IMG/VR virus record: IMGVR_UViG_3300047557_002126 | Location: 1-57,430 of that record | Strand: one strand, 5' to 3' | DNA length: 57,430 bases | From: a virus | Part shown: piece after piece, positions 7,722 through 15,899 of the stretch | How positions within the stretch are numbered: the first letter of the stretch is position 1 | Layout: every line of letters starts with the position of its first letter | Program-made: the position numbers and the translations under genes | The notes under the pieces: model-generated | Databases searched by the model: none | What the model was told of the DNA's origin: nothing | What the model saw: only the letters and a program-made list of their open reading frames with translations

Positions 7722-8096
7722 ATGCCACGTGCCTACAAGCCAATGCTCCCCCTCTGGTACGTCCGTGCCAGGCTGAAACTCACCCAGGAGTACCCCAGTG
7801 GTCTGATGTGGATCGACACCACGGGGCACCACAAGGCCGGTGAGATGGCCGGTAAATGGAACGGGCGTTACTACATGGTGCGCATGAGCGGCGATCAGTT
7901 CCACGCCCACCGCATCGTGTACTACCTACGCACCGGCAAAGATCCCGGCAGTGCAGATGTACTACATGGCAAAGACAATCCAGAGCGTGACAACCGCAAA
8001 CCTTTAACCCTCTTCCAAAGAAAACCACCTAAATACTCTTCATCCAGCGCTCACCGCCGCGATTTCAAACCCACTATCCAAACAACTGATGGCTAA
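7722..8096 (+). CDS. HNH-like endonuclease (HNH_3 type), degenerate
   Basis: The 124-residue protein contains FHAHRIVYYLRTGKDPGSAD followed by LHGKDNPERDNR. This is the layout of phage HNH_3 endonucleases, in which a His-Arg helix precedes the D-H-x-N-x-x-x-N metal site. The usual DH(I/K)DGN core reads LHGKDN, so the first Asp is lost and activity is doubtful. It lies just downstream of the large non-coding region and overlaps the next gene, another HNH-type protein, by 8 nt. Confidence 0.6.
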   Translation: MPRAYKPMLPLWYVRARLKLTQEYPSGLMWIDTTGHHKAGEMAGKWNGRYYMVRMSGDQFHAHRIVYYLRTGKDPGSADVLHGKDNPERDNRKPLTLFQRKPPKYSSSSAHRRDFKPTIQTTDG

Positions 8097-8742
8097 TCCA
8101 TTTCTTGTCGCCTCTCCCTTTACTTACTACGGAGAACTCAATGAAAAAACTGATGAAGAACTTGATGCACTTGGCTTTTATCGGGGCTACCCCTGTGCAC
8201 ACAACCATGTCATTCGCAACAAACAAGACCATTGGTGTTATGAATGTGTCCATAAAATCGTTTCAAATGTCTGTGGCTTTGACGTTAATTACTTACATGC
8301 TTCCTACAAACATAAATACGCTGCCCTTTGGGACTCGGTACAAATGCATTCCTTTGCTGAATGCTGGACATTTAAAAACAAAAAATCAAAGTCTTCCAAG
8401 CGAATATGCTTGCCTTCCTATCGATCTGGCTACAGTAAGCAATGCGCAGAAAATGTAACCGTACATAAAGCCATTTATCAATGCGCCTGGGGTGACGTAG
8501 GAAACCTTAGTGCTACCAGGACGTGCGGCAACAAAGAATGCTGCAACCCTCTTCACTTGACATCTGAATTCAATCGGCTTACACCACCAAAAACAATTGC
8601 ACCATTTGATATGAAATTTAAAGCGGAAAAGCTTATGTTTTATGCAGAACAACAAGAACGTGGAACACTAAAAAATTTCCTACGTTCTCAATACAAACTT
8701 TCAATCACTAAAGCATCATTAGTCAAAGAACCAGAACAGTAA
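8089..8742 (+). CDS. zinc-binding HNH-type endonuclease
   Basis: The 217-residue protein ends its core with CGNKECCNPLHLTSE, the Cys-Cys-Asn-Pro-His-Leu signature of zinc-containing phage HNH nucleases that begin with a CGN-x-x-C knuckle. The N-terminal part has a second possible metal site (PCAHNH with WCYECVH). Such genes often behave as mobile homing endonucleases. The C-terminus is basic and ends KEPEQ. Confidence 0.65.
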   Translation: MANPFLVASPFTYYGELNEKTDEELDALGFYRGYPCAHNHVIRNKQDHWCYECVHKIVSNVCGFDVNYLHASYKHKYAALWDSVQMHSFAECWTFKNKKSKSSKRICLPSYRSGYSKQCAENVTVHKAIYQCAWGDVGNLSATRTCGNKECCNPLHLTSEFNRLTPPKTIAPFDMKFKAEKLMFYAEQQERGTLKNFLRSQYKLSITKASLVKEPEQ

Positions 8743-8766
8743 AATAAAGAAAAACAATATAGTAAA

Positions 8767-9522
8767 ATGTCGCGTATTGGCAATGGTTCTACACAACGAC
8801 AGCGCACCAGGCAAAACCCTTTGGCGCTTGGGTCATTTAGTGAGACTGCCGTTCGCTACTTGCAAGGCAAACTAGGTCCAGAAAATAAATTAGTTGGGCG
8901 GGCAGATACAAATCAAACATCAAATGGCGGTTTTGGCGGGGGTACATACAATCACTGGTTCAAAATTAAACTTGAGACTCCCGCCTGGATTATCGTTGCC
9001 AAAGGACCACCGCGTCCCAAGTACATCAATGTTTCTGCATACGATTTAAACTACGACCCTATCCAAGGGCGTGGAATTTTTGATGCGGATAGCGTCATCC
9101 TGAATGATGATGGCACTATCTATCACCCATATGTTGGCCACATAATGGGTGCTCAATCTGACTTGTACAATTTTTACAGCCCCAACAGATTAGACAAAGG
9201 GGATGATCGTTACTACCCCCTAGAGATTGGTGAATACTTGTTATGTATTTCAAGTACTCGCAACGAACCTCTTGATTATGCTGTTGCACTTGTTATTGAA
9301 GTTGCGGATCCAACACCTGTAATCCTGCTAGAAGATTTTTCTCGGCTACTATTTGAAGATGTCGTCAGAGAAGACTTTGTTTTATGTGATACAACAGAAA
9401 ATTACACCGGGGCCGAGACTCATGAACATTCATTAACAGAGTGGCAAGCTGCATGGAATCGCGAACGTCAACCAGGTACTCCATTTCCAGAGGTTCTTGT
9501 TCCTTTAACAACAAAACCATGA
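8767..9522 (+). CDS. hypothetical protein, possible virion component
   Basis: A 251-residue protein beginning MSRIGNGSTQRQRTRQN. It is rich in Gly, Asn, Asp and Tyr with predicted beta structure, including GGFGGGTYNHWFKIKL and two related LLEDFSRLLFEDVVREDF blocks. The composition fits an extracellular or virion surface protein, but no domain is recognised. Its stop overlaps the next ATG. Confidence 0.6.
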   Translation: MSRIGNGSTQRQRTRQNPLALGSFSETAVRYLQGKLGPENKLVGRADTNQTSNGGFGGGTYNHWFKIKLETPAWIIVAKGPPRPKYINVSAYDLNYDPIQGRGIFDADSVILNDDGTIYHPYVGHIMGAQSDLYNFYSPNRLDKGDDRYYPLEIGEYLLCISSTRNEPLDYAVALVIEVADPTPVILLEDFSRLLFEDVVREDFVLCDTTENYTGAETHEHSLTEWQAAWNRERQPGTPFPEVLVPLTTKP

Positions 9523-9665
9523 TTAAAATCTACAACTGGCTTCTGTGTAAACTGTTTAAACAATGCGAGCTTGAATTAAAACCAATAGAAGTGCACAAAA
9601 CAAGTCTTGAAAAGTACTGTGAATTAAACCCCTGGGCACCAGAGTGCAGAATCTATGAAGTATAA
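9519..9665 (+). CDS. hypothetical 48-aa protein
   Basis: Starts MIKIYNWLLCKLFKQCELEL, with ATGA overlap to the upstream stop, and overlaps the next start. It has an amphipathic N-terminal helix and four cysteines, including a C-terminal pair (KYCELNPWAPECRIYEV). No family is recognised. Confidence 0.55.
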   Translation: MIKIYNWLLCKLFKQCELELKPIEVHKTSLEKYCELNPWAPECRIYEV

Positions 9666-10071
9666 GAGGAAAAAACAAACGTTTGTTTTTAATCTTCCTC
9701 AAGGCAAAATTCTTAAAATGAGATTGCTTCCCTGGATGTATAACCAGGGAAGTTGTACTTGGCTTGTGTCTTTAGCTGTTGCAAAATCAAAACGTCAAAT
9801 CAACGACTGGTTGCAACGACGCAAAAATCAACGCACTAAAAAATTAGATTCAAATCTTACTGGAACATTTGGTCCGCTTGTCCAAGCTATTGCTGTACGT
9901 CAGCTAAGGAATTGGATGTTATGGCTGCCAGTGGGGGACTCACTGTGTCTACGGTGTGAATCTTCTAAGCCAGACAAACAATTTCAAGTATGGAAAAAAT
10001 GGTTTCAACGTCATGAAAATAAAAATTGGATTGTCAACCAAGACCACAAATACTTTCTGTATTACAAATGA
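9655..10071 (+). CDS. hypothetical basic protein
   Basis: The 138-residue product is very basic and rich in Trp, Gln and Lys, beginning MKYKRKKQTFVFNLPQGKI. It is fully embedded in a chain of overlapping genes. Nothing identifies its function; a nucleic-acid-binding role is only suggested by its charge. Confidence 0.55.
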   Translation: MKYKRKKQTFVFNLPQGKILKMRLLPWMYNQGSCTWLVSLAVAKSKRQINDWLQRRKNQRTKKLDSNLTGTFGPLVQAIAVRQLRNWMLWLPVGDSLCLRCESSKPDKQFQVWKKWFQRHENKNWIVNQDHKYFLYYK

Positions 10072-10100
10072 TCTAAAATAAAAAAAAACGGGGTAAGCCC

Positions 10101-10265
10101 ATGGACAAGATTAATCAGTACTTTGAAATTCTTCTTGCGCTGCATGCGCTGTGCTCGTTAATTGCCGCAACAACTAAAACCCCCAAGGACGATAACTTTG
10201 TCGGCAAACTTTATAAGTTAATTGAGATTGGTGGTCTAGTTATTGGCCGTGCCAAAATGCGTTAA
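10101..10265 (+). CDS. 54-aa small membrane protein, holin-like
   Basis: Begins MDKINQYFEILLALHALCSL; residues 7-24 form one hydrophobic helix. A TTKTPKDDNFVGKLYKLIE segment follows, a pattern seen in many small phage proteins of unknown role. It lies head-to-head with the end of the endolysin operon, so a holin role is an inference from size, hydrophobicity and place. A small GGG/CCC pairing abuts the ATG. Confidence 0.6.
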   Translation: MDKINQYFEILLALHALCSLIAATTKTPKDDNFVGKLYKLIEIGGLVIGRAKMR

Positions 10266-10448
10266 TTAGTTTTCAATTGCCGTAAACCACCATACGCAAC
10301 CACCTTTGCTTTCAACCCATTCACGCGTAGCGTAGGCCTGATCTTTGGTCAACGTTACGCACTTTTTTTCATCATCTAATTCCCAGCACATATTAACTTT
10401 TATCTCTTTGTTTCTTTTTACTTTCACTTTAATAGTCCCAACGTACAC
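10266..10448 (-). CDS. hypothetical 60-aa protein downstream of endolysin
   Basis: A short charged protein starting MYVGTIKVKVKRNKEIKVNM, overlapping the endolysin end by 20 nt. Its stop directly abuts the stop of the plus-strand membrane protein, so two convergent units meet here without a recognisable terminator. WVESKGGCVWWFTAIEN at the C-terminus is distinctive, but I cannot place it. Confidence 0.5.
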   Translation of the reverse strand: MYVGTIKVKVKRNKEIKVNMCWELDDEKKCVTLTKDQAYATREWVESKGGCVWWFTAIEN

Positions 10449-11448
10449 GTGGTTTACCTGGTCGAATTCCTAAATGCACAAACCCTTTTGGTGCGCCATA
10501 GCCTAAAGAGTATGGCCAATTTTTATCGCACCAATCTTGTAAAACATATGTATTTACTCCTTCAATGTAAAAATCAATTGCTCCTTTATTGACTGCATCA
10601 TATGTATGCTCACTGTTTTTAGCACCACCAACTTGTGCGTTAATTGGCTCTGGCCGTGATGCACTTGTAATAGTGATCGGTTTACCACCAAAATGCGCAC
10701 GTGCTTTTTCAACAAAACGACATAATTCCAATGCCGTATCACATTGATACTGTTGAGTAAAACGCCGTGCTTCTTGATTTAACGTTAGTTCTCCATAGGT
10801 AATATTGGGTGTTACCTTGTAGCCAAATGGGCTTTTAGGATTAAACTTTTGTGCTTGTATTGGATCCGTAAGTTTGCTTGAGACGTTACCACTGGTCCCA
10901 AGTTTATTATCCATAATTTGAATTAATTTTGTGGCATAACCTGGATCGGTCGCGTAACCTTCTTTTACCAATAAATTGGCACATTCATTCCTGCTGGCAG
11001 CTCTGTTAACGCCTTGGTATTTACCAAAGTCTTTATACCAGCGATCAACAAGGTAACAAACGCAGGTGTAAAGGTCAGGAAAGTCAATAAACCCTGCTTT
11101 AATTGTTATCCATTTTCCGTTAATAAATTCCTGTGTATTAACCTGTGTTCCGTTTCCTTTAAGACCAAAGTAGTTATTTAAACCAGAGGTGTGTTGACCC
11201 CAGCCAGATTCTAGTGCCCATTGTGCCGCCACAACTTCAGGCCATTTAGCACCAGCGTCTTTACCAGCTGCTAAAACACCTTCCCATGTATTGGTATATT
11301 TATTAACAAGTTGAGGCTTCGTGCGATAACGCATCGCAAAAGACTCCAGGGTTTCAGTAGTTAACTGATCCTGGAGCCAATTCCAGGCTTCAATTTGATG
11401 CTGTTCTTCTGCAAAATACTTTGCAGCGTCAATTAATTTTATTGTCAT
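10429..11448 (-). CDS. endolysin: GH73-like glucosaminidase plus M15 peptidase
   Basis: A 339-residue two-domain cell-wall hydrolase. Residues about 35-185 resemble FlgJ/GH73 glucosaminidases, with AAQWALESGWGQ (Glu80 as likely catalytic acid) and NNYFGLKG. Residues about 215-339 match M15-type D,D/L,D-carboxypeptidases: SASRPEPINAQVGG, SEHTYDAVNKGAIDFYI (His281, Asp292) and GFVHLGIRPGKPRVRW (His325). Together they would cut glycan and peptide parts of peptidoglycan. AGGG five nucleotides before the ATG can serve as a ribosome site. No signal peptide is evident, so a holin or equivalent is needed. Confidence 0.85.
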   Translation of the reverse strand: MTIKLIDAAKYFAEEQHQIEAWNWLQDQLTTETLESFAMRYRTKPQLVNKYTNTWEGVLAAGKDAGAKWPEVVAAQWALESGWGQHTSGLNNYFGLKGNGTQVNTQEFINGKWITIKAGFIDFPDLYTCVCYLVDRWYKDFGKYQGVNRAASRNECANLLVKEGYATDPGYATKLIQIMDNKLGTSGNVSSKLTDPIQAQKFNPKSPFGYKVTPNITYGELTLNQEARRFTQQYQCDTALELCRFVEKARAHFGGKPITITSASRPEPINAQVGGAKNSEHTYDAVNKGAIDFYIEGVNTYVLQDWCDKNWPYSLGYGAPKGFVHLGIRPGKPRVRWDY

Positions 11449-11491
11449 TGCCCTAGATGCTTTAATACAAATCTAAAGCAACTAAATGTAT

Positions 11492-11821
11492 TTACCAGGG
11501 GACGCCGTTGGCGGTGGTTGGGTTCAAAATATTTTGCACCTTGTCAACCAAACTGGCTTCAATTGCAGTAACTTGTTCTTCGCCAAGAATGCCTTTAATC
11601 CAGCCTAATACTTGTTCCTTGGTCAATTCAGAATAAGGAATGTAATCCTCTGGATCTGGATCGGAAAAACCAACACTACCATAGGCATATGCAGATTGAC
11701 CATCCTCCTCGTACGTTGCAGTCCATCCGCCAGCATAAATGGCTCCTTCTGGACACGTATCGCCATCCGGAAGCTTGCGATCTAAACCAGAAACGTCCCA
11801 GGTAACTACAGAATTTGTCAT
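11492..11821 (-). CDS. hypothetical virion-associated protein
   Basis: A 109-residue acidic protein with GSVGFSDPDPEDYIPYSELT, followed by a helix region VLGWIKGILGEEQVTAIEASL and a C-terminal NGVPW. Similar small proteins occur in many podoviruses and cyanophages near fibre genes, with unknown role. The ATG is preceded by AGAAG. It diverges from the glycosyltransferase at 11867. Confidence 0.65.
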   Translation of the reverse strand: MTNSVVTWDVSGLDRKLPDGDTCPEGAIYAGGWTATYEEDGQSAYAYGSVGFSDPDPEDYIPYSELTKEQVLGWIKGILGEEQVTAIEASLVDKVQNILNPTTANGVPW

Positions 11822-11843
11822 TGCTTCTGTCTTTTTTACTATT

Positions 11844-11857
11844 ATAGGTTTACCTAT
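11844..11857. promoter_or_regulatory. inverted repeat in 45-bp divergent region
   Basis: ATAGGT-TT-ACCTAT is centred in the short gap between the divergent genes at 11821 and 11867. The gap is also 45 bp, the same length as the other divergent gap with a palindrome (1604-1648). A shared operator is possible. Confidence 0.4.
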
Positions 11858-11866
11858 TTACCCAAC

Positions 11867-12544
11867 ATGGATTTAATTGCAGGAAAAACTTTTGTCATTT
11901 GCATACCGGGACGCCAGTTTTCTTCTGAGTTTATGTTGAATTTAATTGAACTTGTTGCATTTATTTCAAGACATGGTGGAAATTTTAAATTGTCCGTTCA
12001 GTATCTTCCTGTAATTAATGCATCGCGCTGTAAATGCCTTGCTGCTGATCTGGCCAACGGTAAAAAACAAAAACCTTTTAATGAGATTCAGTATGACTAC
12101 ATCCTTTGGATTGACTCTGACGTAATTTTTAACAATGACGCATTTTTAAAATTACTTCAGATGGATAAAACTATTGCTTCAGGCTGGTACGCGCAACCTT
12201 CTCAGGCATTAGATGGGACAATGTTTACACCTGTTGTGGAACATGCAGATCCAGAATATTTCAAAAAGAACATTACGTATAAATTTATGACTGTTAAAGA
12301 TATGTCAAAAAAGAAAAAACCATTTACTGTCGATCATATTGGTTTTGGATGGGTACTCATAAAACAAGGTGTATTTGAAACCCTGGAATATCCCTGGTTT
12401 GCGCCACGTATGCAAACAGCGGGTGAGTTCCAGGATCTTTGCTCAGAAGATGTGGCCTTTTGCTTGGACGCACAAAAAGCCGGTTATGAAATATGGCTAG
12501 ATCCAGCGTGTCGTGTAGGGCACGAAAAACAACTGGTTATTTAA
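11867..12544 (+). CDS. GT-A fold glycosyltransferase
   Basis: A 225-residue protein with a nucleotide-sugar binding core. NEIQYDYILWIDSDVIFNND contains the DXD-type metal motif (DSD) at the end of a hydrophobic strand, and VDHIGFGWVLIKQGVFE and SEDVAFCLDAQKAGYEIWLD resemble acceptor-side motifs of family 2 enzymes. It sits between the endolysin operon and the fibre genes, so decoration of virion or host surface glycans is possible. It is a single plus gene between two minus operons and converges with the fibre gene with 16 bp between stops. Confidence 0.78.
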   Translation: MDLIAGKTFVICIPGRQFSSEFMLNLIELVAFISRHGGNFKLSVQYLPVINASRCKCLAADLANGKKQKPFNEIQYDYILWIDSDVIFNNDAFLKLLQMDKTIASGWYAQPSQALDGTMFTPVVEHADPEYFKKNITYKFMTVKDMSKKKKPFTVDHIGFGWVLIKQGVFETLEYPWFAPRMQTAGEFQDLCSEDVAFCLDAQKAGYEIWLDPACRVGHEKQLVI

Positions 12545-12560
12545 AATCAAGTAAGTTTTA

Positions 12561-15371
12561 TCAAGACAATCTATATGTAACAAAAGTATTAGCTGCGGTA
12601 CGTCTAGTTGCAAAACGGCCAGATGTACCTGTAGCCACAGAGCCAGAGCCAACAATAGTATGTGCAGTATTTGCAAGTACACGAACTAGGCTGGGACCTG
12701 TATTAATAACACTCCATTCAAATGTCATGTTGTTATAGATATTATTAACACCAGTATTAAAACCAGCTTCCGTGTTGGTTCCTGTTGGCAGCGTCATGTC
12801 CGTAGCCGCTGCAGAAGTACTTGTAATAATCCCTGCTTTTAAGTTGGCAGCGGTAAGAGTTGCTGTTGCATTAACAGCTGCCGGAGCCACCTGATTGTAT
12901 GCAATAATTCCATCGCTGGTTATGCGAAGCTGTTCCGTCGGGTTGCTCGCACCTGAACTTGTCGTGCTCAGGACAATTCGGCCCGGCATTGAGTCGGTGC
13001 CGGGGGTGTTGTCTACAAAAGATTCTATTGAAGCAGTGGCATTATTTAAGTCAGTACCGTCGTGCCCGGCAAAGATAATAAAACCAGTTCTGTCGCCGCT
13101 TGCAACCACGCTCGCGGATGCTCTTGCCCTGCCCAAGAACAAACCAGCAGAGTTTCCTGCACCTGTACTGTCTTGGCGATACAGGGATAGGCTTGACTGT
13201 GCATAGGTTGTGCCAGATAGCTGCAGGTTACTCTCAACCCCATAGATATTATTGCTTCCAGTCGTCCCCATCAGCAACCTGCCGGAGCTGTCGATGCGGG
13301 CGCGTTCAGTTGCAGCATTTAATGTCGTACCTGTTGTACCAGTAGATGCGATGGAGAATACGATTGGGCCACCTGCACCTGTGCCTGTTCCCCTACCACC
13401 TTGAACGGTAAGAGTAGCACCTGTGATGTTGGTGCCAGAACCACCAGTTGCCGCGATTAATGCATTTGCTGGAGAAGCATTTGTTTCACCATTACCAAAG
13501 AAGATTGTTCCTGCATTATTAATCCTCATCCGCTCCGTCGGCGGGCTGCTCGCTCCATCGGCGGTGGTGCTGAAGACCAAACGTCCCGGCATGTCGTTAG
13601 CGCCGGGGGTGCCGTCTACTTGGCACTCAATAGTTCCCGCTGTAATTGGTGCCGAACCATCAAAGCCAGACCAACGAATCTTGCCAAGACTGTTTCCACT
13701 TAAAACAATACTACCTCCATGAGTCTTGAGAAACTCAAGGTTGGGAATCCTTCCCCCAGAGGCTGAATTATGGTGAAGCAGTAGGTGGGTATTCTCTGAA
13801 GACAAGGCCGAATAGATTTCAACGGACCCAGCGCCAATGGCTCCAGTAGATGCACTACTCGTCCCCACCAGCAGCCTGCCGGAACTGTCGATGCGGGCTA
13901 CTTCGCTGGCGCCGATGTTGGTGATAAAGGGCGCTGTACTAGCATTAGCCGATATTGTCGTGCTACCCAGGTAGTCAACTTTGAACCTTTCGGTTAGCGC
14001 TCCAACCCCGTTATCGAGCTTGATTGTAAAGTTGCTTGCTGAGCCTGCCGTATTGATCGACGTGGCATCAAAAACCACATGATTGCGTGCCGCTCCACCG
14101 CCAGAAGAGTCGGCATTGAAAAAGCTAATTCTGCCCCACGGATCTGTAGTAGACCAGTCGCTACCTACTGACGTTGTTCCAATCCTCAGCTCAGTCGGCG
14201 TTGGAGAGGCGCTGCCGGTTGCAGAAGAAAGATGAAGCAGGGTGCTGGGGCTCGCGGTGCCAATACCCACATTGCCTGCATGGGTAATCCGCACAACTTC
14301 AGCCAACGTGTCATTGGAAGACGCGCTGGAATGCGTAAAAAAAGCAAGACCTAATCGATCGTCATCTACATCTGTTTGTACTGATGCGATAGCAGCACCA
14401 GGGCGATCACCATTGATCTTGCTAAGAGCGATTGCTGTTGAATAAGCGCCATTTGCTGGAGTACCACCAGATTGTTGGATGTAAAGGCCAGCAGTCGACG
14501 CACCTAAGTTAGCGTCAAACTGAGCTGTTGATAAAACTTGAAGTAATGCTCGCGGACTTGTGGTGCCCAGACCTAAACGGCCTGAGGAATCAATCCTCAT
14601 CCGCTCATCAATTCCGCCACTCGTATTGTTGGTGAGAAAACGAAGATCGCTGGCGCCACCATTGCTATTGGCATAAATATCAATTGAGGCCCTTACCGAT
14701 GCACCTGCCGGAGTCGAGGCATCACCAGAGTAAAACTCCAGTGCAGCGGTTGATTGATTTGCTACACCGTTGTAATTATTGCTAATGCGTAGTGTCGTAA
14801 CTTCCGAGACGATATTACTTGCGACTTCTAGCCTTGTTGCAGGGCTACTGGTCCCCAGACCTAAACGGCCACTTGCATCAACAAACAATCGTCCATTGCC
14901 ACTTGTTGTGATTGCTAGTTGATTTGCACCAGGGCTATATAAACCTGTATCCGAATCTCCACTTACAGATAACGAAGGAGTTGCTGCAAGACCCGACGCA
15001 ATAACTGTTGTACCAGTAACTGTAATGTTTGGGAAAACAAATGTACCGGTAGTTGCAATAGAAGCGGGAATTACAGTGCCGTCACTGGGCGTACCAACAG
15101 CTTGTACATCGCCTAGAACGGTAGCAAAAAATGTAGTGCCAGAGACAGGCGGCGTTGTAAAGGTAAGGCCAGATCCCGACACTAAATAGTCAACCCCTGG
15201 TTGCTGGATAACACCACCAAGGGAAAGTAATACGTTTTGGGCAAGGCCAGGGATAACACCTTGGCCACCAGCAGTCATGGTAAAGCCGGATGCTGTGCCG
15301 TTAAATCCCCCGGAAATTTGATCCAGGAGAATGTAACGACCAACAACCGGCTGCTGCCCAACGTAAGCCAT
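12561..15371 (-). CDS. tail fibre protein with repeated shaft modules
   Basis: About 936 residues from the ATG at 15371 (MAYVGQQPVVGRYILLD); an in-frame upstream start at 15386 is less likely because a hairpin occupies that leader. The N-terminal 110 residues look like a virion-attachment head common to cyanophage fibres. The shaft repeats modules such as IDSSGRLGLGTSSP and LRITSDG, typical of beta-helical fibres with GIGT(T/S)SP motifs. No intramolecular chaperone domain is seen; it ends TAANTFVTYRLS. It shares near-identical DNA blocks with the fibre gene at 15900-18161. Likely role: host recognition. Confidence 0.82.
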   Translation of the reverse strand: MAYVGQQPVVGRYILLDQISGGFNGTASGFTMTAGGQGVIPGLAQNVLLSLGGVIQQPGVDYLVSGSGLTFTTPPVSGTTFFATVLGDVQAVGTPSDGTVIPASIATTGTFVFPNITVTGTTVIASGLAATPSLSVSGDSDTGLYSPGANQLAITTSGNGRLFVDASGRLGLGTSSPATRLEVASNIVSEVTTLRISNNYNGVANQSTAALEFYSGDASTPAGASVRASIDIYANSNGGASDLRFLTNNTSGGIDERMRIDSSGRLGLGTTSPRALLQVLSTAQFDANLGASTAGLYIQQSGGTPANGAYSTAIALSKINGDRPGAAIASVQTDVDDDRLGLAFFTHSSASSNDTLAEVVRITHAGNVGIGTASPSTLLHLSSATGSASPTPTELRIGTTSVGSDWSTTDPWGRISFFNADSSGGGAARNHVVFDATSINTAGSASNFTIKLDNGVGALTERFKVDYLGSTTISANASTAPFITNIGASEVARIDSSGRLLVGTSSASTGAIGAGSVEIYSALSSENTHLLLHHNSASGGRIPNLEFLKTHGGSIVLSGNSLGKIRWSGFDGSAPITAGTIECQVDGTPGANDMPGRLVFSTTADGASSPPTERMRINNAGTIFFGNGETNASPANALIAATGGSGTNITGATLTVQGGRGTGTGAGGPIVFSIASTGTTGTTLNAATERARIDSSGRLLMGTTGSNNIYGVESNLQLSGTTYAQSSLSLYRQDSTGAGNSAGLFLGRARASASVVASGDRTGFIIFAGHDGTDLNNATASIESFVDNTPGTDSMPGRIVLSTTSSGASNPTEQLRITSDGIIAYNQVAPAAVNATATLTAANLKAGIITSTSAAATDMTLPTGTNTEAGFNTGVNNIYNNMTFEWSVINTGPSLVRVLANTAHTIVGSGSVATGTSGRFATRRTAANTFVTYRLS

Positions 15372-15376
15372 TTGAT

Positions 15377-15404
15377 ATAGGAACACAAATACTTATGTTC
15401 CTAT
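15377..15404 (-). promoter_or_regulatory. perfect 9-bp hairpin before fibre start
   Basis: ATAGGAACA and TGTTCCTAT flank a 10-nt loop on the minus strand and end 5 nt before the ATG at 15371. It fills most of the gap between two minus genes. There is no T-run for a terminator and no Shine-Dalgarno. Confidence 0.6.
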
Positions 15405-15411
15405 TTTAATG

Positions 15412-15600
15412 TCACTCGACTTCAGAAGTTGTTTCTACTGTTGACTCTTCTTCCAGCTCGCGCAGTGCATTAATTGCACCTTGAAGGCTAATTGCCTGCT
15501 CACGGCAAGAATTGATGACTTGAACAGCTTGATTGTGTTGTTCCACAACCTTTTCAAGTTCAGCAGTCAGCGATTCAATTTTTTCTGCGGGTGTTGCCAT
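15412..15600 (-). CDS. small coiled-coil protein
   Basis: A 62-residue protein, almost wholly an amphipathic coiled coil (KIESLTAELEKVVEQHNQAV...), with an acidic tail. It is located between fibre genes. No family name can be given; it could be a fibre-assembly or chaperone-like factor, judging only from place and form. Confidence 0.6.
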   Translation of the reverse strand: MATPAEKIESLTAELEKVVEQHNQAVQVINSCREQAISLQGAINALRELEEESTVETTSEVE

Positions 15601-15629
15601 GTTTCAAAACAATCTGGATAAATTATATC

Positions 15630-15836
15630 TTATTCACCCCAGATGGCGTTAGCAATTGCCACCACCTTGGGATCTTCGGTAGTTAGATTTGCACCAGGTT
15701 CCAGTACATGGCGGTGGTAAGTCTGGGACAGAACATTGCCGTCTTCCAGGACGCGAATGGCGGTGCGGACTTGGATATGCCCGGTCTCCAGCACTTCGAT
15801 CTTGTCAACGACGGATTCTTTGGTGAGTTCAGCCAT
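15630..15836 (-). CDS. hypothetical 68-aa virion-region protein
   Basis: Starts MAELTKESVVDKIEVLETGH at 15836; an overlapping in-frame ATG at 15845 is also possible. A GGAGG ribosome site lies directly upstream of the 15845 ATG. The IQVRTAIRVLEDGNVLSQTYHR motif, with a beta-strand pattern and C-terminal WGE, is familiar from small phage proteins near fibres, but the function is unknown. Confidence 0.6.
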   Translation of the reverse strand: MAELTKESVVDKIEVLETGHIQVRTAIRVLEDGNVLSQTYHRHVLEPGANLTTEDPKVVAIANAIWGE

Positions 15837-15899
15837 TAGGGTCATCCTCCAGATGAGACAGGTTTAGGCCGTAGTTTTGAGCCGTTGCGGGCTTTGGCG